Below are positions 20,570 through 31,300 of a DNA stretch of 64,000 bases, piece by piece. The first letter of the stretch is position 1; each line of letters opens with the position of its first letter. Under the pieces are notes generated by a model. The model ran no database searches. It saw only the letters and a list, made by a program, of their open reading frames with translations, and was not told where the DNA came from. This stretch comes from Marisediminitalea oceani (lineage in GTDB: Bacteria; Pseudomonadota; Gammaproteobacteria; Enterobacterales; Alteromonadaceae). The stretch is taken from assembly GCF_003731635.1 (NCBI RefSeq), contig NZ_RCUA01000053.1, positions 62,001 through 126,000 of the forward strand, written 5' to 3'. The position numbers and the translations under genes were made by a program.

Positions 20570-23113
20570 TTAATCTAAATCAATTTTACTCAGTGAGCTG
20601 TTCATAATAAAGTCGCGCCAGGCTTTCTCAGGCAGCGGTCGAGAATAAAAATAGCCCTGAAAATATTCGCAACCACGTTGGCGCAAATACTCTCTCTGGA
20701 ACTCGTTCTCGATACCTTCGGCCACACTACTCACTCCAAGCGCATGGGCCAGGTCGATAATCGAATTCACAATCGGCACTTCGTCATCGTGGAAATTAAT
20801 TTCATCCACAAAATAGCGGTCTATCTTAAGTTCTGAAATGGGTAATTCTTTCAGGTAACTCAGGCTGGAGTAACCGGTACCAAAGTCATCAATAGAGAAA
20901 GAGAAGCCTAGTTCGCCCAACTTATCCATGCGCTCGCGTACTAAATCAATGCTCGATACCAGCGTGGTTTCGGTAATCTCCAGCATCAGCGTATCGGGTG
21001 CTAGCCCCCATTTTTCAATAAGTTGCGTAATGGTTTCGGCAAAGTCTGCGCGCACAATATGGCGGCCGCTGATATTCACCGCGATGCGGGTATGCTTACC
21101 CTGCTGCTCGCAGTCATGGAGTAAGCGGCAGGCTTCGTTTATAACCCAGTTGCCTATGTCTATGATAGCGTCACTTTCTTCCGCTACCGGAATAAACTCT
21201 ACCGGACTGATCATACCCAGTTCCGGGTGTTCCCAGCGGATCAGTGCCTCAGAGCCGATAACCTCATTGGACGCGTTAAACTGCGGCTGCAACATCAGAT
21301 AAAATTCGTTGTTCTGCAATGCCCGCTGAAAAGAGTGGGTGATGGTGTTATAGCGGTTGTAATCCTCAAACGCAGCGTTGTCGAGGGTTAACACACTGCC
21401 CGGCCCTTGCTTCTTGGCACGCTTTTTACCGAAGGAAAGTACGCCGTTGACCTTTTCGTAACTGGCTTTCGATGCCGCTAACCGGCAGGAGGAAATGGCG
21501 GCGGTAACTGAATGAATTAAATCATCCACCTCGATGGGCGTCACAATGGCTTTGTGGACCTCCCACTCCAGGGTATTGATGACATTCTCGTTTTCACGAT
21601 TTTCACCATCAACCGGCGCGGTTGAGAGGATCAGAAAGTTATCACCAATACCGCGATAGACCTTTAAGTCCCCCTCAATCGCTGCACTTATGCGCTGCGC
21701 AATGGTGGCCAGGATTCTGTCGCCCACATGCTTGCCAAAGCTCAGGTTGTACTGAGTGAAGTTATCCATGTCGATGAGACAGCAATAAATATCCAGGGCG
21801 TTGAACTGTGAGGACGCCTGATTAAGTACCCGTGCCAGGTCCATTTCGAAGGAACGCATATTCGGCAACTCAGTAAGATCATCAAAATAGGCCGTCTTAT
21901 AGATTTCTTCCATGGCCTTCTTGCGCTCGGTAATATCTTTGACAATACCGATAAACTGGCGCTGCCCGTCTTGTACCACTTCTGACAGGGAAAGCTCGAT
22001 GGGAAACACCCGGCCGGATTTATGTAACCCGGGCAGCTCCCGTCCCACACCAATGATTTTTGCACGGCCGGTTTCCAGGTAATGCTTAAGAAACTCGCTG
22101 TGATATTTGGCATACGGATCAGGCATCAGAATGCTGACATCCTGACCCATTATTTCCTCAGGTTCATAACCAAAGATTGTCGACATTGTTTTATTTGCGG
22201 TAATGATAGTGCCGCTGGTATCGATAGTGACTACCACGTCGTTTAAGTTGTCGAGGATAGCGGTAAGGTAGGCCGCATAATTGTATTCTGTTTCCAGTAG
22301 CCGGTACTGTTCGGTGATGTCCTCCAGCGCGCCAAAAACCTGAGTGACCTTTTTCCCGGTGTAGCGCGGCTTACCGGTGGCTTTAATGCGCAGTACCTTA
22401 CCATCGGCGCGGCGTAGAAAGCCCTCATGGCAATATTCCTTTCCTTCGCTTACCACCTTATCAAACGATGCCATGAAGGCTTTTTTGGTTTCCGGCGGAA
22501 AGTAGGCCATGGCCGTCGAAATAGAGACCGGCGAGCCATTAGGTAAACCGTAAATCCGGAACATTTCATCGGTCCAGGTAATTACGCCACTGGCTAAATC
22601 GATTTCCCAGCCACCAGTTTTGGAAATGGAACCAATTTCATTGAGGAGTTCAAGTTTTTGATTAAGCTGCGTATTAGTGCTGATAACCGGACATTTATAG
22701 GTGTGCGCCCGCTCAAGGGCTAGCTTCAGCCGTTCAACAGCCAGCTCCATAGCCAGCTCAGCCTGCGTGGCAGACCCGCCTTGTTTATCCAATAAGAAAA
22801 CCAGGCCTCCCGCCGCACTCGTATCTTCGAGCAGCAGCACTTTCGCTACGCCCTCAACGTTAGCGAGCAGATTACTGCCGTTGACCCAAAACTTATCAAC
22901 CTTTTGTGACCCATGACTACGACGGTCGAACTGTTTAAACAACAGTTCAAAATCTGTGACATCAACGGTTTCACCGTTATTCATTAAGAATAGGAGGTTT
23001 GCCGGTTCGCCCTGCTCATTCAGCGTAAACACGCCAACGCCTGAGCACTCAGACTTAGAAACTGCCTGCTCTGCAATAGTGAAAAAATCGAGTTCGGATA
23101 CCTTTTCCAACAT
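20570..23113 (-). CDS. Cyclic-di-GMP phosphodiesterase with PAS, degenerate GGDEF and EAL domains
   Basis: 847-residue cytoplasmic signalling protein with no clear membrane helix. After a ~140-residue N-terminal sensor-like part come two PAS regions (one at ~160-270 and one at ~280-395 with GTIITANKTMSTIFGYEPEE), a GGDEF domain (~400-570) and an EAL domain (~585-840). The GGDEF signature is GIGDN, so cyclase activity is unlikely. The EAL domain looks intact: EALIRW, NISGRH, EITETT, DDFGTGYSSL and AEGIE are present. The most likely activity is hydrolysis of c-di-GMP, tuned by PAS ligands. It is monocistronic. Confidence 0.92.
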   Translation of the reverse strand: MLEKVSELDFFTIAEQAVSKSECSGVGVFTLNEQGEPANLLFLMNNGETVDVTDFELLFKQFDRRSHGSQKVDKFWVNGSNLLANVEGVAKVLLLEDTSAAGGLVFLLDKQGGSATQAELAMELAVERLKLALERAHTYKCPVISTNTQLNQKLELLNEIGSISKTGGWEIDLASGVITWTDEMFRIYGLPNGSPVSISTAMAYFPPETKKAFMASFDKVVSEGKEYCHEGFLRRADGKVLRIKATGKPRYTGKKVTQVFGALEDITEQYRLLETEYNYAAYLTAILDNLNDVVVTIDTSGTIITANKTMSTIFGYEPEEIMGQDVSILMPDPYAKYHSEFLKHYLETGRAKIIGVGRELPGLHKSGRVFPIELSLSEVVQDGQRQFIGIVKDITERKKAMEEIYKTAYFDDLTELPNMRSFEMDLARVLNQASSQFNALDIYCCLIDMDNFTQYNLSFGKHVGDRILATIAQRISAAIEGDLKVYRGIGDNFLILSTAPVDGENRENENVINTLEWEVHKAIVTPIEVDDLIHSVTAAISSCRLAASKASYEKVNGVLSFGKKRAKKQGPGSVLTLDNAAFEDYNRYNTITHSFQRALQNNEFYLMLQPQFNASNEVIGSEALIRWEHPELGMISPVEFIPVAEESDAIIDIGNWVINEACRLLHDCEQQGKHTRIAVNISGRHIVRADFAETITQLIEKWGLAPDTLMLEITETTLVSSIDLVRERMDKLGELGFSFSIDDFGTGYSSLSYLKELPISELKIDRYFVDEINFHDDEVPIVNSIIDLAHALGVSSVAEGIENEFQREYLRQRGCEYFQGYFYSRPLPEKAWRDFIMNSSLSKIDLD

Positions 23114-23424
23114 GAGGTGTCTGATGCGTCCTGCTAAAATTTACGGTTACTATTCAGCCGCTAATAATCGAGCCCGATACTAAGCTTAGAAAACTATCCC
23201 TGAATTACAACAAATATAGACGTTATAAAACGGCCGGCCACACTAAATTTCGAATCTTTGCAGAATACTATCAATCATAAATATTAAACTAAAGTATCGA
23301 TTTATCTAAATTTCCACTCTGGTTCGCAAATCAATGAGCCTCAGTATCTTGTAACCCGCAGCTCAGCTATTCAAACTGAATAGGCAGATTCATACTCAGG
23401 CACGGACTCTTTACTGCTGGAAAA
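23114..23424. other. Intergenic region upstream of the EAL gene
   Basis: About 310 bases between the start of the EAL/PAS gene and the terminator of the cytochrome c' gene. It is AT-rich and should contain the promoter of the minus-strand EAL gene. I see no gene, repeat or clear regulatory motif. Confidence 0.4.
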
Positions 23425-23449
23425 CAAAAAAGCCGGCTGATGCCGGCTT
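23425..23449 (-). terminator. Intrinsic terminator of the cytochrome c' gene
   Basis: Stem AAGCCGGC / GCCGGCTT with a 4-base loop, followed on the minus strand by a T-run. It lies about 30 bases after the stop. Confidence 0.87.
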
Positions 23450-23476
23450 CCTGAATAGCACGTAGATGAGCTTATA

Positions 23477-23947
23477 TTACTCTTTGTAATCATCGTGGCA
23501 TGACTTACAGCCACCGCCCAGTGCGCCTATCGCCTTGCCATAGCTGCCTTCATCACCTGACATTGCCGCTTTTTTGATGCCGGTGGCAGCTTCTTTAAAT
23601 TTAGCAATCTTAGCTATAACGTCTGACTCATTGCTAAACAGAGCTGGTTTGGCTTCGGTATCCACGTCAAAACCGGTGGTATCTACCAGCAGATAGTCAG
23701 CCATCATATCGGCCAGCTGCTCCAGACGCGTGGCATTAGTTTGCATTACCTCGGTATCGAAGGGTAATGCGCCTTTAGCCATACCAAACATAGGTGATGC
23801 GTTGCTCTTTACCAGTTGAAACAGTGACTGACGATACTCCACTGCTGCTTCTGCCTGTTTTTCTGACTTTGCAACGGTTGCTGCATTAGCCGCTGTTAAC
23901 ATGCCTGCAGCCATTAGTCCCACTGTAAATACCTTTACTGATTTCAT
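23477..23947 (-). CDS. Cytochrome c' (periplasmic c-type cytochrome)
   Basis: About 156 residues from ATG 23947, which has AGGA just upstream; the open frame extends 30 codons further but the signal peptide begins here (MKSVKVFTVGLMAAGMLTAANA). The mature protein is a four-helix-bundle type with a single haem site at the very C-terminus (GGGCKSCHDDYKE), the hallmark of cytochrome c'. This family binds nitric oxide and carbon monoxide and often protects against nitrosative stress; the role here is inferred. It is flanked by terminators and so is transcribed alone. Confidence 0.88.
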   Translation of the reverse strand: MKSVKVFTVGLMAAGMLTAANAATVAKSEKQAEAAVEYRQSLFQLVKSNASPMFGMAKGALPFDTEVMQTNATRLEQLADMMADYLLVDTTGFDVDTEAKPALFSNESDVIAKIAKFKEAATGIKKAAMSGDEGSYGKAIGALGGGCKSCHDDYKE

Positions 23948-24021
23948 TTCCTGGTCTCCGGTTATTAAAGGATCGCCTTGGTAAGCGTAATTGTTATTAC
24001 TGTTTTTTATACTGGACAAAC

Positions 24022-24050
24022 AAAAACGGATCAACAAGGGTTGATCCGTT
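24022..24050 (-). terminator. Intrinsic terminator of dnaJ
   Basis: Stem AACGGATCAA / TTGATCCGTT, 6-base loop, followed by five T on the minus strand. It is located 28 bases after the dnaJ stop and upstream of the cytochrome c' start. Confidence 0.87.
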
Positions 24051-24077
24051 AAATGTTTAATTTTAAAAGCCGGATGA

Positions 24078-25211
24078 CTAATTAGTCAGGTCATCGAAGA
24101 ACTTTTTAACGCCGTCAAAGAAGCCCTGCTCTTTGGGACGGTGCTTGGCAGCATCTGTGCCCTTGCCCATTGATTCGTCCAACTCCTTAAGCAATTCTTT
24201 CTGCTTGGATGACAGATTCACCGGGGTTTCCACCACTACCTTACACAGCAAGTCACCAATCGCGCCACTGCGTACCGACTTCACGCCTTTGCCACGCAGG
24301 CGGAACATTCTGCCGGTTTGCGTCTCAGGACTGACTTTCAGCTTCACTTTACCGTCCAGCGTTGGTACCTGTAGCTCGCCGCCCAGCGCCGCTGTGGTAA
24401 AGCTTAGTGGTACTTCGCAGTACAGGTTATTACCATCACGGGTAAAGATATCGTGATCGCGCACGTGTACCTGAACATATAAGTCGCCTGCTGGCGCGCC
24501 GCTTTCACCGGCTTCGCCTTCACCGCTTAAGCGGATACGATCGCCGGTATCCACGCCTGCCGGCACTTTAACCGACAAGGTTTTGGTTTGTTCTTTACGG
24601 CCCTGACCATGACACTCATTACATGGATCGCTGATAATCTTGCCGCGACCTGAACAGGTAGGACAGGTTTGCTGAACCGCAAAGAAACCCTGGCGCATCT
24701 GTACCTGCCCCTGACCATGACAGGTTGGGCAGGTTTTAGGGCTGGTGCCTTTCTTCGCACCGGAGCCATGACAAGAGTCACAGGCGACTAAAGTAGGTAC
24801 GCGAATTTCGACTTCTTTACCGCGTACGGCTTCTTCCAGAGACATTTCCAGGTTGTAGCGTAAGTCTGCACCCTGACGTGCACGTGACTGACGACCACGG
24901 CCACCGCCGAAGATATCGCCAAATACATCGCCAAAAATATCACCGAAATCAGCGCCACCACCAAAGCCTGCGCCACCGCGGTTCGGATCAACGCCAGCGT
25001 GACCATACTGGTCGTAAGCGGCGCGTTTCTGGCCGTCGGTCAGTACTTCATAGGCTTCCTGAATTTCCTTGAACTTTTCTTCAAGTTCCTTGTTGCCCTG
25101 AGTACGGTCAGGGTGGTACTTCATAGCCAGTTTTTTGTATGCTTTTTTTATCTCGCGCTCGCCGGCACTTTTGTCCACGCCAAGCACTTCGTAGTAATCT
25201 CGTTTCGACAT
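24078..25211 (-). CDS. dnaJ: Chaperone protein DnaJ
   Basis: Hsp40 co-chaperone that delivers substrates to DnaK and stimulates its ATPase. 377 residues: J domain ([20 protein letters not shown] with the HPD motif in YHPDRTQ), Gly/Phe-rich region ([20 protein letters not shown]), four CxxCxGxG zinc-binding repeats ([32 protein letters not shown]) and the C-terminal substrate-binding part. It follows dnaK, separated by a ~230-base gap with a terminator-like hairpin, so part of its expression may come from its own promoter or readthrough. Confidence 0.98.
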   Translation of the reverse strand: MSKRDYYEVLGVDKSAGEREIKKAYKKLAMKYHPDRTQGNKELEEKFKEIQEAYEVLTDGQKRAAYDQYGHAGVDPNRGGAGFGGGADFGDIFGDVFGDIFGGGRGRQSRARQGADLRYNLEMSLEEAVRGKEVEIRVPTLVACDSCHGSGAKKGTSPKTCPTCHGQGQVQMRQGFFAVQQTCPTCSGRGKIISDPCNECHGQGRKEQTKTLSVKVPAGVDTGDRIRLSGEGEAGESGAPAGDLYVQVHVRDHDIFTRDGNNLYCEVPLSFTTAALGGELQVPTLDGKVKLKVSPETQTGRMFRLRGKGVKSVRSGAIGDLLCKVVVETPVNLSSKQKELLKELDESMGKGTDAAKHRPKEQGFFDGVKKFFDDLTN

Positions 25212-25360
25212 ATCGCTCGCTATTCCTACCCGTTAACAGCAACGCAGTGTGCATTGCCCATTTACTTAATTGTTACTATACCCATTTCAGCAACCATGTG
25301 CTTTAAGATAACTGTTGGCCATGGCGGCCTTCAACATAGTTTGTGGAATGGGTATTACAT

Positions 25361-25393
25361 AAAAAGGCGCAACAAGCTGTGTGCTGCTGCGCC
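25361..25393 (-). terminator. Terminator-like hairpin after dnaK
   Basis: Minus strand stem GGCGCA / TGCGCC followed by five T. It lies in the dnaK-dnaJ gap and would reduce dnaJ relative to dnaK. Confidence 0.72.
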
Positions 25394-25439
25394 TGATGGT
25401 AACGCTAACCGGCGGCAGACCGCCGGTATTTCGTGTTAC

Positions 25440-27368
25440 TTACTTTTTATCGTCGTCTTTGACTTCTTCAAACTCAGCGTCAACAACGTCATCGTCAGGC
25501 TTGCCCTGGCTTGCACCAGCATCCGCGCCTTCAGCACTGCCAGCCGCTGCCTGCTGTGCCTGAGCCGCTTCCATCAGCTTCGATGATGCCTGGATAAGCT
25601 CCTGAGTTTTCGCTTCGATTTCCGCTTTATCTTCGCCTTTCGCTGCTGTTTCCAGCGCGCTCAGGGCTTCTTCGATAGGCGCCTTATCGTCGGCACTCAG
25701 AGCTTCACCAACTTCTTCAAGTTGCTTACGGGTAGCGTGGATCATACCGTCAGCCTGGTTGCGAGCCTGAATCAGTTCTTCGAACTTCTTATCGGCTTCT
25801 TTGTTCGCTTCCGCGTCGGCAACCATTTTTTCGATTTCGTCTTCGTTCAGACCAGAAGACGCCTGAATGGTGATCTTCTGTTCTTTACCGGTATCTTTAT
25901 CTTTCGCAGATACGTGCAGGATACCATCGGCATCGATATCGAAAGTAACTTCGATTTGCGGCACACCCCGCGCCGCCGGGCGAATACCTTCTAAGTTAAA
26001 CTGACCCAGTGACTTGTTGCCCTGTGCCTGTTTACGCTCACCCTGTAGCACGTGAACCGTTACTGCAGACTGGTTATCTTCTGCGGTTGAGAAGGTTTGC
26101 GATTTCTTAGTCGGAATCGTCGTGTTCTTCTCAATCAGCGCTGTCATTACGCCGCCCATGGTCTCGATACCCAGTGAAAGCGGGGTAACGTCCAGTAGCA
26201 GTACGTCTTTAACATCACCAGACAGTACACCACCCTGAATCGCAGCACCTACTGCTACCGCTTCATCAGGGTTAACATCTTTACGTGGCTCTTTTCCGAA
26301 GAACTCTGTTACGTACTTCTGTACCAAAGGCATACGGGTTTGACCACCTACCAGGATGATGTCGTTAACATCGCTTACTGAAAGGTCGGCATCAGCCAGC
26401 GCCTTCTTAACCGGCTCAAGTGACTCTTTCACCATATCTTCTACCAGTGACTCAAGCTTGGCACGGGTCAGTTTAATGGCTAAGTGCTTAGGACCTGAGG
26501 CATCTGCTGTGATGTACGGCAGGTTTACTTCCGTTTGCTGTGAAGAAGACAGTTCGATTTTCGCTTTCTCACCCGCTTCTTTTAAGCGTTGCATCGCCAG
26601 CGGGTCTTTACGCAGGTTGATGCCCTGATCCTTGTGGAACTCGTCTACCAGGTAAGTAATTACACGGTTATCGAAGTCTTCACCACCTAAGTGCGTGTCA
26701 CCGTTAGTCGCCAGTACTTCAAAGGTGTGCTCGCCGTCTACTTCATCGATTTCGATGATAGAGATATCGAAAGTACCACCACCTAAGTCGTAAACCGCAA
26801 CAACGTTATCGCCTTGCTTTTTGTCCATGCCGTAGGCAAGTGCTGCAGCAGTTGGCTCGTTGATAATACGCTTAACTTCCAGGCCAGCGATGCGACCAGC
26901 ATCTTTAGTTGCCTGACGCTGAGAGTCATTAAAGTAAGCTGGTACTGTAATTACCGCACCGGTTACTTTCTCGCCCAGATAGTCTTCGGCGGTCTTTTTC
27001 ATTTTCTTCAGTACTTCGGCAGAAACCTGTGGCGGCGCCATTTTGTCGCCTTTCACTTCTACCCACGCATCACCGTTGTCAGCCTTAGCAATTTTGAAAG
27101 GCATGATATCGATGTCGCGTTGTACTTCTTTGTCTTCAAAACGACGACCAATTAAACGCTTGATAGCGAATAATGTATTTTCCGGGTTTGTCACAGCCTG
27201 ACGTTTCGCAGACTGACCAACCAGGGTCTCACCGTCGTTAGTGTAAGCGATAATTGATGGCGTGGTGCGGTCACCTTCCGCGTTCTCAATTACTCGCGGT
27301 TTGTCGCCGTCTAAAACTGCGACACATGAATTCGTTGTACCTAAGTCGATACCAATGATTCTACCCAT
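25440..27368 (-). CDS. dnaK: Chaperone protein DnaK (Hsp70)
   Basis: Main Hsp70 chaperone, 642 residues from ATG 27368 ([14 protein letters not shown]), preceded by GGAG; the open frame runs 11 codons further upstream without support. The nucleotide-binding domain has [42 protein letters not shown] and the interdomain linker [13 protein letters not shown]. The substrate-binding domain and a C-terminal acidic tail ending DDKK follow. A heat-shock-type promoter lies between grpE and dnaK. Confidence 0.98.
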   Translation of the reverse strand: MGRIIGIDLGTTNSCVAVLDGDKPRVIENAEGDRTTPSIIAYTNDGETLVGQSAKRQAVTNPENTLFAIKRLIGRRFEDKEVQRDIDIMPFKIAKADNGDAWVEVKGDKMAPPQVSAEVLKKMKKTAEDYLGEKVTGAVITVPAYFNDSQRQATKDAGRIAGLEVKRIINEPTAAALAYGMDKKQGDNVVAVYDLGGGTFDISIIEIDEVDGEHTFEVLATNGDTHLGGEDFDNRVITYLVDEFHKDQGINLRKDPLAMQRLKEAGEKAKIELSSSQQTEVNLPYITADASGPKHLAIKLTRAKLESLVEDMVKESLEPVKKALADADLSVSDVNDIILVGGQTRMPLVQKYVTEFFGKEPRKDVNPDEAVAVGAAIQGGVLSGDVKDVLLLDVTPLSLGIETMGGVMTALIEKNTTIPTKKSQTFSTAEDNQSAVTVHVLQGERKQAQGNKSLGQFNLEGIRPAARGVPQIEVTFDIDADGILHVSAKDKDTGKEQKITIQASSGLNEDEIEKMVADAEANKEADKKFEELIQARNQADGMIHATRKQLEEVGEALSADDKAPIEEALSALETAAKGEDKAEIEAKTQELIQASSKLMEAAQAQQAAAGSAEGADAGASQGKPDDDVVDAEFEEVKDDDKK

Positions 27369-27404
27369 TACGTGTCTCCGTATAATTCTGTAATCTTGCA
27401 AAAT

Positions 27405-27433
27405 TAGTGGGGTTATTCACCACCAATTTCAAT
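27405..27433 (-). promoter_or_regulatory. Candidate sigma-32 promoter of dnaK
   Basis: Minus strand -35 ATTGAAA (27427-27433; consensus CTTGAAA), 14-base spacer and -10 CCCCACTA (27405-27412; consensus CCCCATNT). The start would be about 30 bases before the dnaK ATG. Confidence 0.62.
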
Positions 27434-27455
27434 ACCTGTCATTAAAAAATATCTG

Positions 27456-28106
27456 TTAAGCCTGCGTATCCACACCGCTACTTGGTGCACGCGAAACCAT
27501 TACCATGGCCGGACGCAGCAAACGTCCGTTTAATTCGTAGCCTTTTTGCATCACTGCCATAACCGTGTTCGGTTCATGGTCAGCGCTTTCCTGCATCGAC
27601 ATAGCCTGATGCAGTTCTGGATTGAACGCCTCGCCTTGCGGATCAATAGGGGCCATTCCAAATTTTTCAATTGTGCTAACGAAAGATTTTAGGGTCATTT
27701 CAACCCCTTCAACCATCGGCTTGATAGCTTCGTTTTCGGTATCTGCCATTTGCAGACCACGCTCGAGATTATCAATAACCGGCAGCAGTTCACCGGCAAA
27801 ACGCTCCAGCGCGAATTTGCGGGCTTTTTCTACTTCACCGTCGGCACGACGGCGGGCATTATCGGCTTCTGCACGAGCTCGCAAAACGCTATCTTGCTGC
27901 TCAGCCACTTTGGCTTCTGCCGCCGCCAGCGCTTTTTCCAGGCTGGCAATTTTTTCTGCCGTTTCGTCAACAACTTCACCAGCCAGGGCTTCTTCGGGAG
28001 TTTCGCCCTCTACCACTTCCACCTGCTCAGCATCAACTGCCTGGGCGTCGGTTTGGGGATCTACGGTTTCATTTTGTTCTGATTGCACGTCGCGCGGCTC
28101 GCTCAT
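27456..28106 (-). CDS. grpE: Nucleotide exchange factor GrpE
   Basis: Releases ADP from DnaK. 216 residues from ATG 28106; a GTG four codons upstream is in frame but overlaps the Shine-Dalgarno GGAGGA, so the ATG is preferred. There is an acidic N-terminal tail, a long coiled coil (~residues 50-110, with [20 protein letters not shown]) and the C-terminal beta domain ([26 protein letters not shown]). It is the first gene of the grpE-dnaK-dnaJ cluster and has its own heat-shock-type promoter. Confidence 0.97.
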   Translation of the reverse strand: MSEPRDVQSEQNETVDPQTDAQAVDAEQVEVVEGETPEEALAGEVVDETAEKIASLEKALAAAEAKVAEQQDSVLRARAEADNARRRADGEVEKARKFALERFAGELLPVIDNLERGLQMADTENEAIKPMVEGVEMTLKSFVSTIEKFGMAPIDPQGEAFNPELHQAMSMQESADHEPNTVMAVMQKGYELNGRLLRPAMVMVSRAPSSGVDTQA

Positions 28107-28153
28107 GCTTTCCTCCACAAGTTAAATTGGGTCGTTTTTCACATTGAGGCTAT

Positions 28154-28181
28154 TTATGGGGGTGGTTTGACGCCCTTCAAG
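28154..28181 (-). promoter_or_regulatory. Sigma-32 promoter of grpE
   Basis: Minus strand -35 CTTGAAG (28175-28181), 13-base spacer and -10 CCCCATAA (28154-28161). This is very close to the heat-shock consensus CTTGAAA-N13-CCCCATNT and sits about 48 bases before the grpE ATG. Confidence 0.82.
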
Positions 28182-28352
28182 GGTATCCACAATTTTTTTA
28201 TGGTTTGCCGCAATTTTCTTTACCCGCTTCCGGTCGATGGCTGTTATTTACCCTTAATAAGAGGTCTTTAACTGATAAAAAATGTTTACAAAATATCAAC
28301 ATGGACAGGAATTGTGCTAATTTAATTGCGCAGCAAATAAGGGCTATTCATC

Positions 28353-31300
28353 ATGCTAAACATTTGGAGTGTGAGCGCTATCGTCCTGCTTTATCTGGCA
28401 GGTTTGTTCGCGCTGGCATTTTGGGGTGACAAAAAAATTGATAAAAATAAGCAGCACCCTGTCCTGTATAGTTTAGGACTCGGGGTTCATTGCACCTCCT
28501 GGGCATTCTTTGGCACGACAACCCAAACAACTCATTATGGCTGGCCGGTGTTTCCAACTTATGTTGGCATAGCGCTGGTGATGCTGTTTGCCTTTCCGGT
28601 GTTAATTAAAATTACCCGTATTTGTCAGCAAAACAGCGTCAGCTCGCTGGCTGACTTTATCAGTCTGCGTTACGACCGCTCGCATAGCCTGGCGGCACTC
28701 ATTACCCTGCTTTGTTTTGTTGGCGTTGTGCCTTACATCGCTCTGCAACTCGACGCCATTACCGAAAGTATTAATCTGCTCACTGCCGATGCAGACAGCG
28801 GCTCAGGCACGGTAGGTTTATACGTGGCAGCATTAATGGCGCTGTTTGCTATTTTATTCGGAACCCAAACTCTCAGCCTCACCGAGAAACATCCTGGCCT
28901 GTTAGTCACTATCGCCGCTGAGTCGATGATTAAGCTTATTGGTTTGTCTGTGGTGGGCATTTATGTGTGCTACGGCTTGTTCGACGGATTATTCGACCTG
29001 GTTGCCCAGGCCGCTCAATACCAGCCCGGGCGCGACATTTTATACGCTGACAAAAGCTGGGTAGTTTATGTTAGTCATATTTTGCTTGGCATTTGTGCCA
29101 TGTTCGTGTTGCCCCGCCAGTTTCATATGAACTTTGTTGAGAATAATGGCACCGGCGAGTTAAAAACAGCCCGCTGGCTGTTTCCTCTGTATCTTTTAGG
29201 CATGACGATTTTCCTGCTACCCATCGCGCTGGCAGGCAGTGTACTGCTCGACCCAACTACCGCTCAGTCAGACTCGCTGGTACTGGCGATCCCGCTGCAT
29301 GAGCAAAACCTCACCGTATCGGTTATCGCCTTTTTGGGCGGATTGTCGGCGACCACCAGCATGATCATTGTGGCGACACTGGCGCTGGGGATTATGATTG
29401 CCAATAACCTGATCACGCCGCTGTGGTTTAAGTTCAAACTCAAAAAGCAGGCACGGCATACCATGGAGGCCAGCCAGTTATTGAATATTCGCCGGCTCAC
29501 CGTACTGGTGGTGTTGTCTGTGGCTTTCTGGTACCACGTAAATATCAGCCAAAGCGCACCGCTAGTGAAAAGCGGTATCATTGCCATGGCGCTGCTATCG
29601 CAGATGCTGCCTGCCATGATGTTTAGCCTGTACTGGCAAAAGCGCAGTAAAACCGCCGCTATCAGTGGCATGCTGGCCGGTTTTATTGGCTGGGTGGTAT
29701 GGATGCTCTACCCCAGCCTGCTCTCCAGCTATTATTTTAATCCCATTCCCAGCGATCACGATCTGGCCACCAGCTATGTACTGAGTCTGGTGATTAATTG
29801 CATGGTTTATGTGTTGGTTGCAGCGCTGTTACCAACCGCAAAAGCCCACAATGAAACAGACCCCCCACTGCCTGTTAGTCGCGCAGAAGAACCAGAACTG
29901 GCCATCCCGGTAAGTGATTTATTATCGTTAACTGAGCGGGTGCTGGAGCCCGGTGCACACGCCACGCTGGCCAGACAACTTAGCGGCAACGACACTGGTA
30001 ACAGTCGCCAGGGCTATGCCAGTCAGGGCCTATTAACCCGGGTGGAAAAACTGATGGCCGGGCAAATTGGCCATCCCAGTGCGCGGCTGCTGTTAACCGC
30101 TATAGCCGATTCGCAGGGGCGCGGTTTCTCAAACCTGGTGCATTGGGTGGAGGAAGCTTCACAAAGCTTTCAGTTTAATCATGAAGTACTGATGTCGTCG
30201 GTACAGCATATTCAACAAGGCATAGTGGTGCTCGACCAGAACCTCAACATGCTGGCCTGGAATGACAGTTACCTGGATATGTTTAACTACCCCGCAGGTG
30301 TGGTTCAGGTAGGTATGCCGATTAAAGACCTGTTGCAATACAACGCACGGCGCGGCCTGCTCGGCGAAGTGGGCAATATGCAGGAAGAAATTGATAAGCG
30401 GGTGCAATACATGGCCGCGGGCAGCGAATATAAATATGTGCGTAAACAGGCCGATGGCCGGGTAATTGAACTTAACGGCAGCCCTTTACCGGGCGGCGGC
30501 TATGTCACCACTTACAGTGATATTACTGCCTATATTAAAATTCAGGATCAACTGGAACAGGCCAAAACCGAACTGGAAGCCCGCGTGGCCCATCGCACCA
30601 AACAGCTTGAAGTTGCCAAGCAGGAAGCCGACCAGGCCAATTTAAGTAAAACAAAATTTTTGGCTGCCGCCGGGCATGACCTGATGCAGCCGTTTAACGC
30701 CGCCACGCTGTTTGCCTCAATGCTGGTGCAAAAAACCTCTGGTACTGAGTTACACACGATGAGTGAAGGCCTGCTACATTCGCTTAACAGTGCAGAATCC
30801 TTGCTAACGTCCCTGCTGGATATGACACGTCTGGAGTCTGGCCGCCTGACCGTACAGAAAACCCACTTTGCCCTTGATGATGTGCTTGCCGGTCTGGTTA
30901 ACGAATTCAGCATCATTGGCGAACAAAAGTCGCTGCAACTCAGCTATGTTCCCACCAGTGTCAACGTTTATTCTGATCCCAAGCTGTTACGCCGGATTAT
31001 TCAGAATTTGTTATCTAATGCGGTGCGCTACACGCAAAGCGGCAGGGTGTTAATTGGGGTTCGCCATCGTGCGGGGAATTTTATCGAGATTGCGGTAATG
31101 GATACCGGCCCCGGCATTCCGGAAAACCAGTTACAGGATATTTTTAACGAATTTCATCAGCTTGATCAACAGCATAACCAGGGGCTCGGACTGGGCCTGA
31201 CCATTGTGGAGCGGATCAGTCAGCTACTGGTTCACCCGGTGAGTGTTGCCTCACAACCAAACAAAGGCACCGCATTCAGTATTCGTGTGGAGCGGTCTCG

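Noticed and set aside
20570..23113. Active diguanylate cyclase
   Set aside because: The signature is GIGDN rather than GGDEF.
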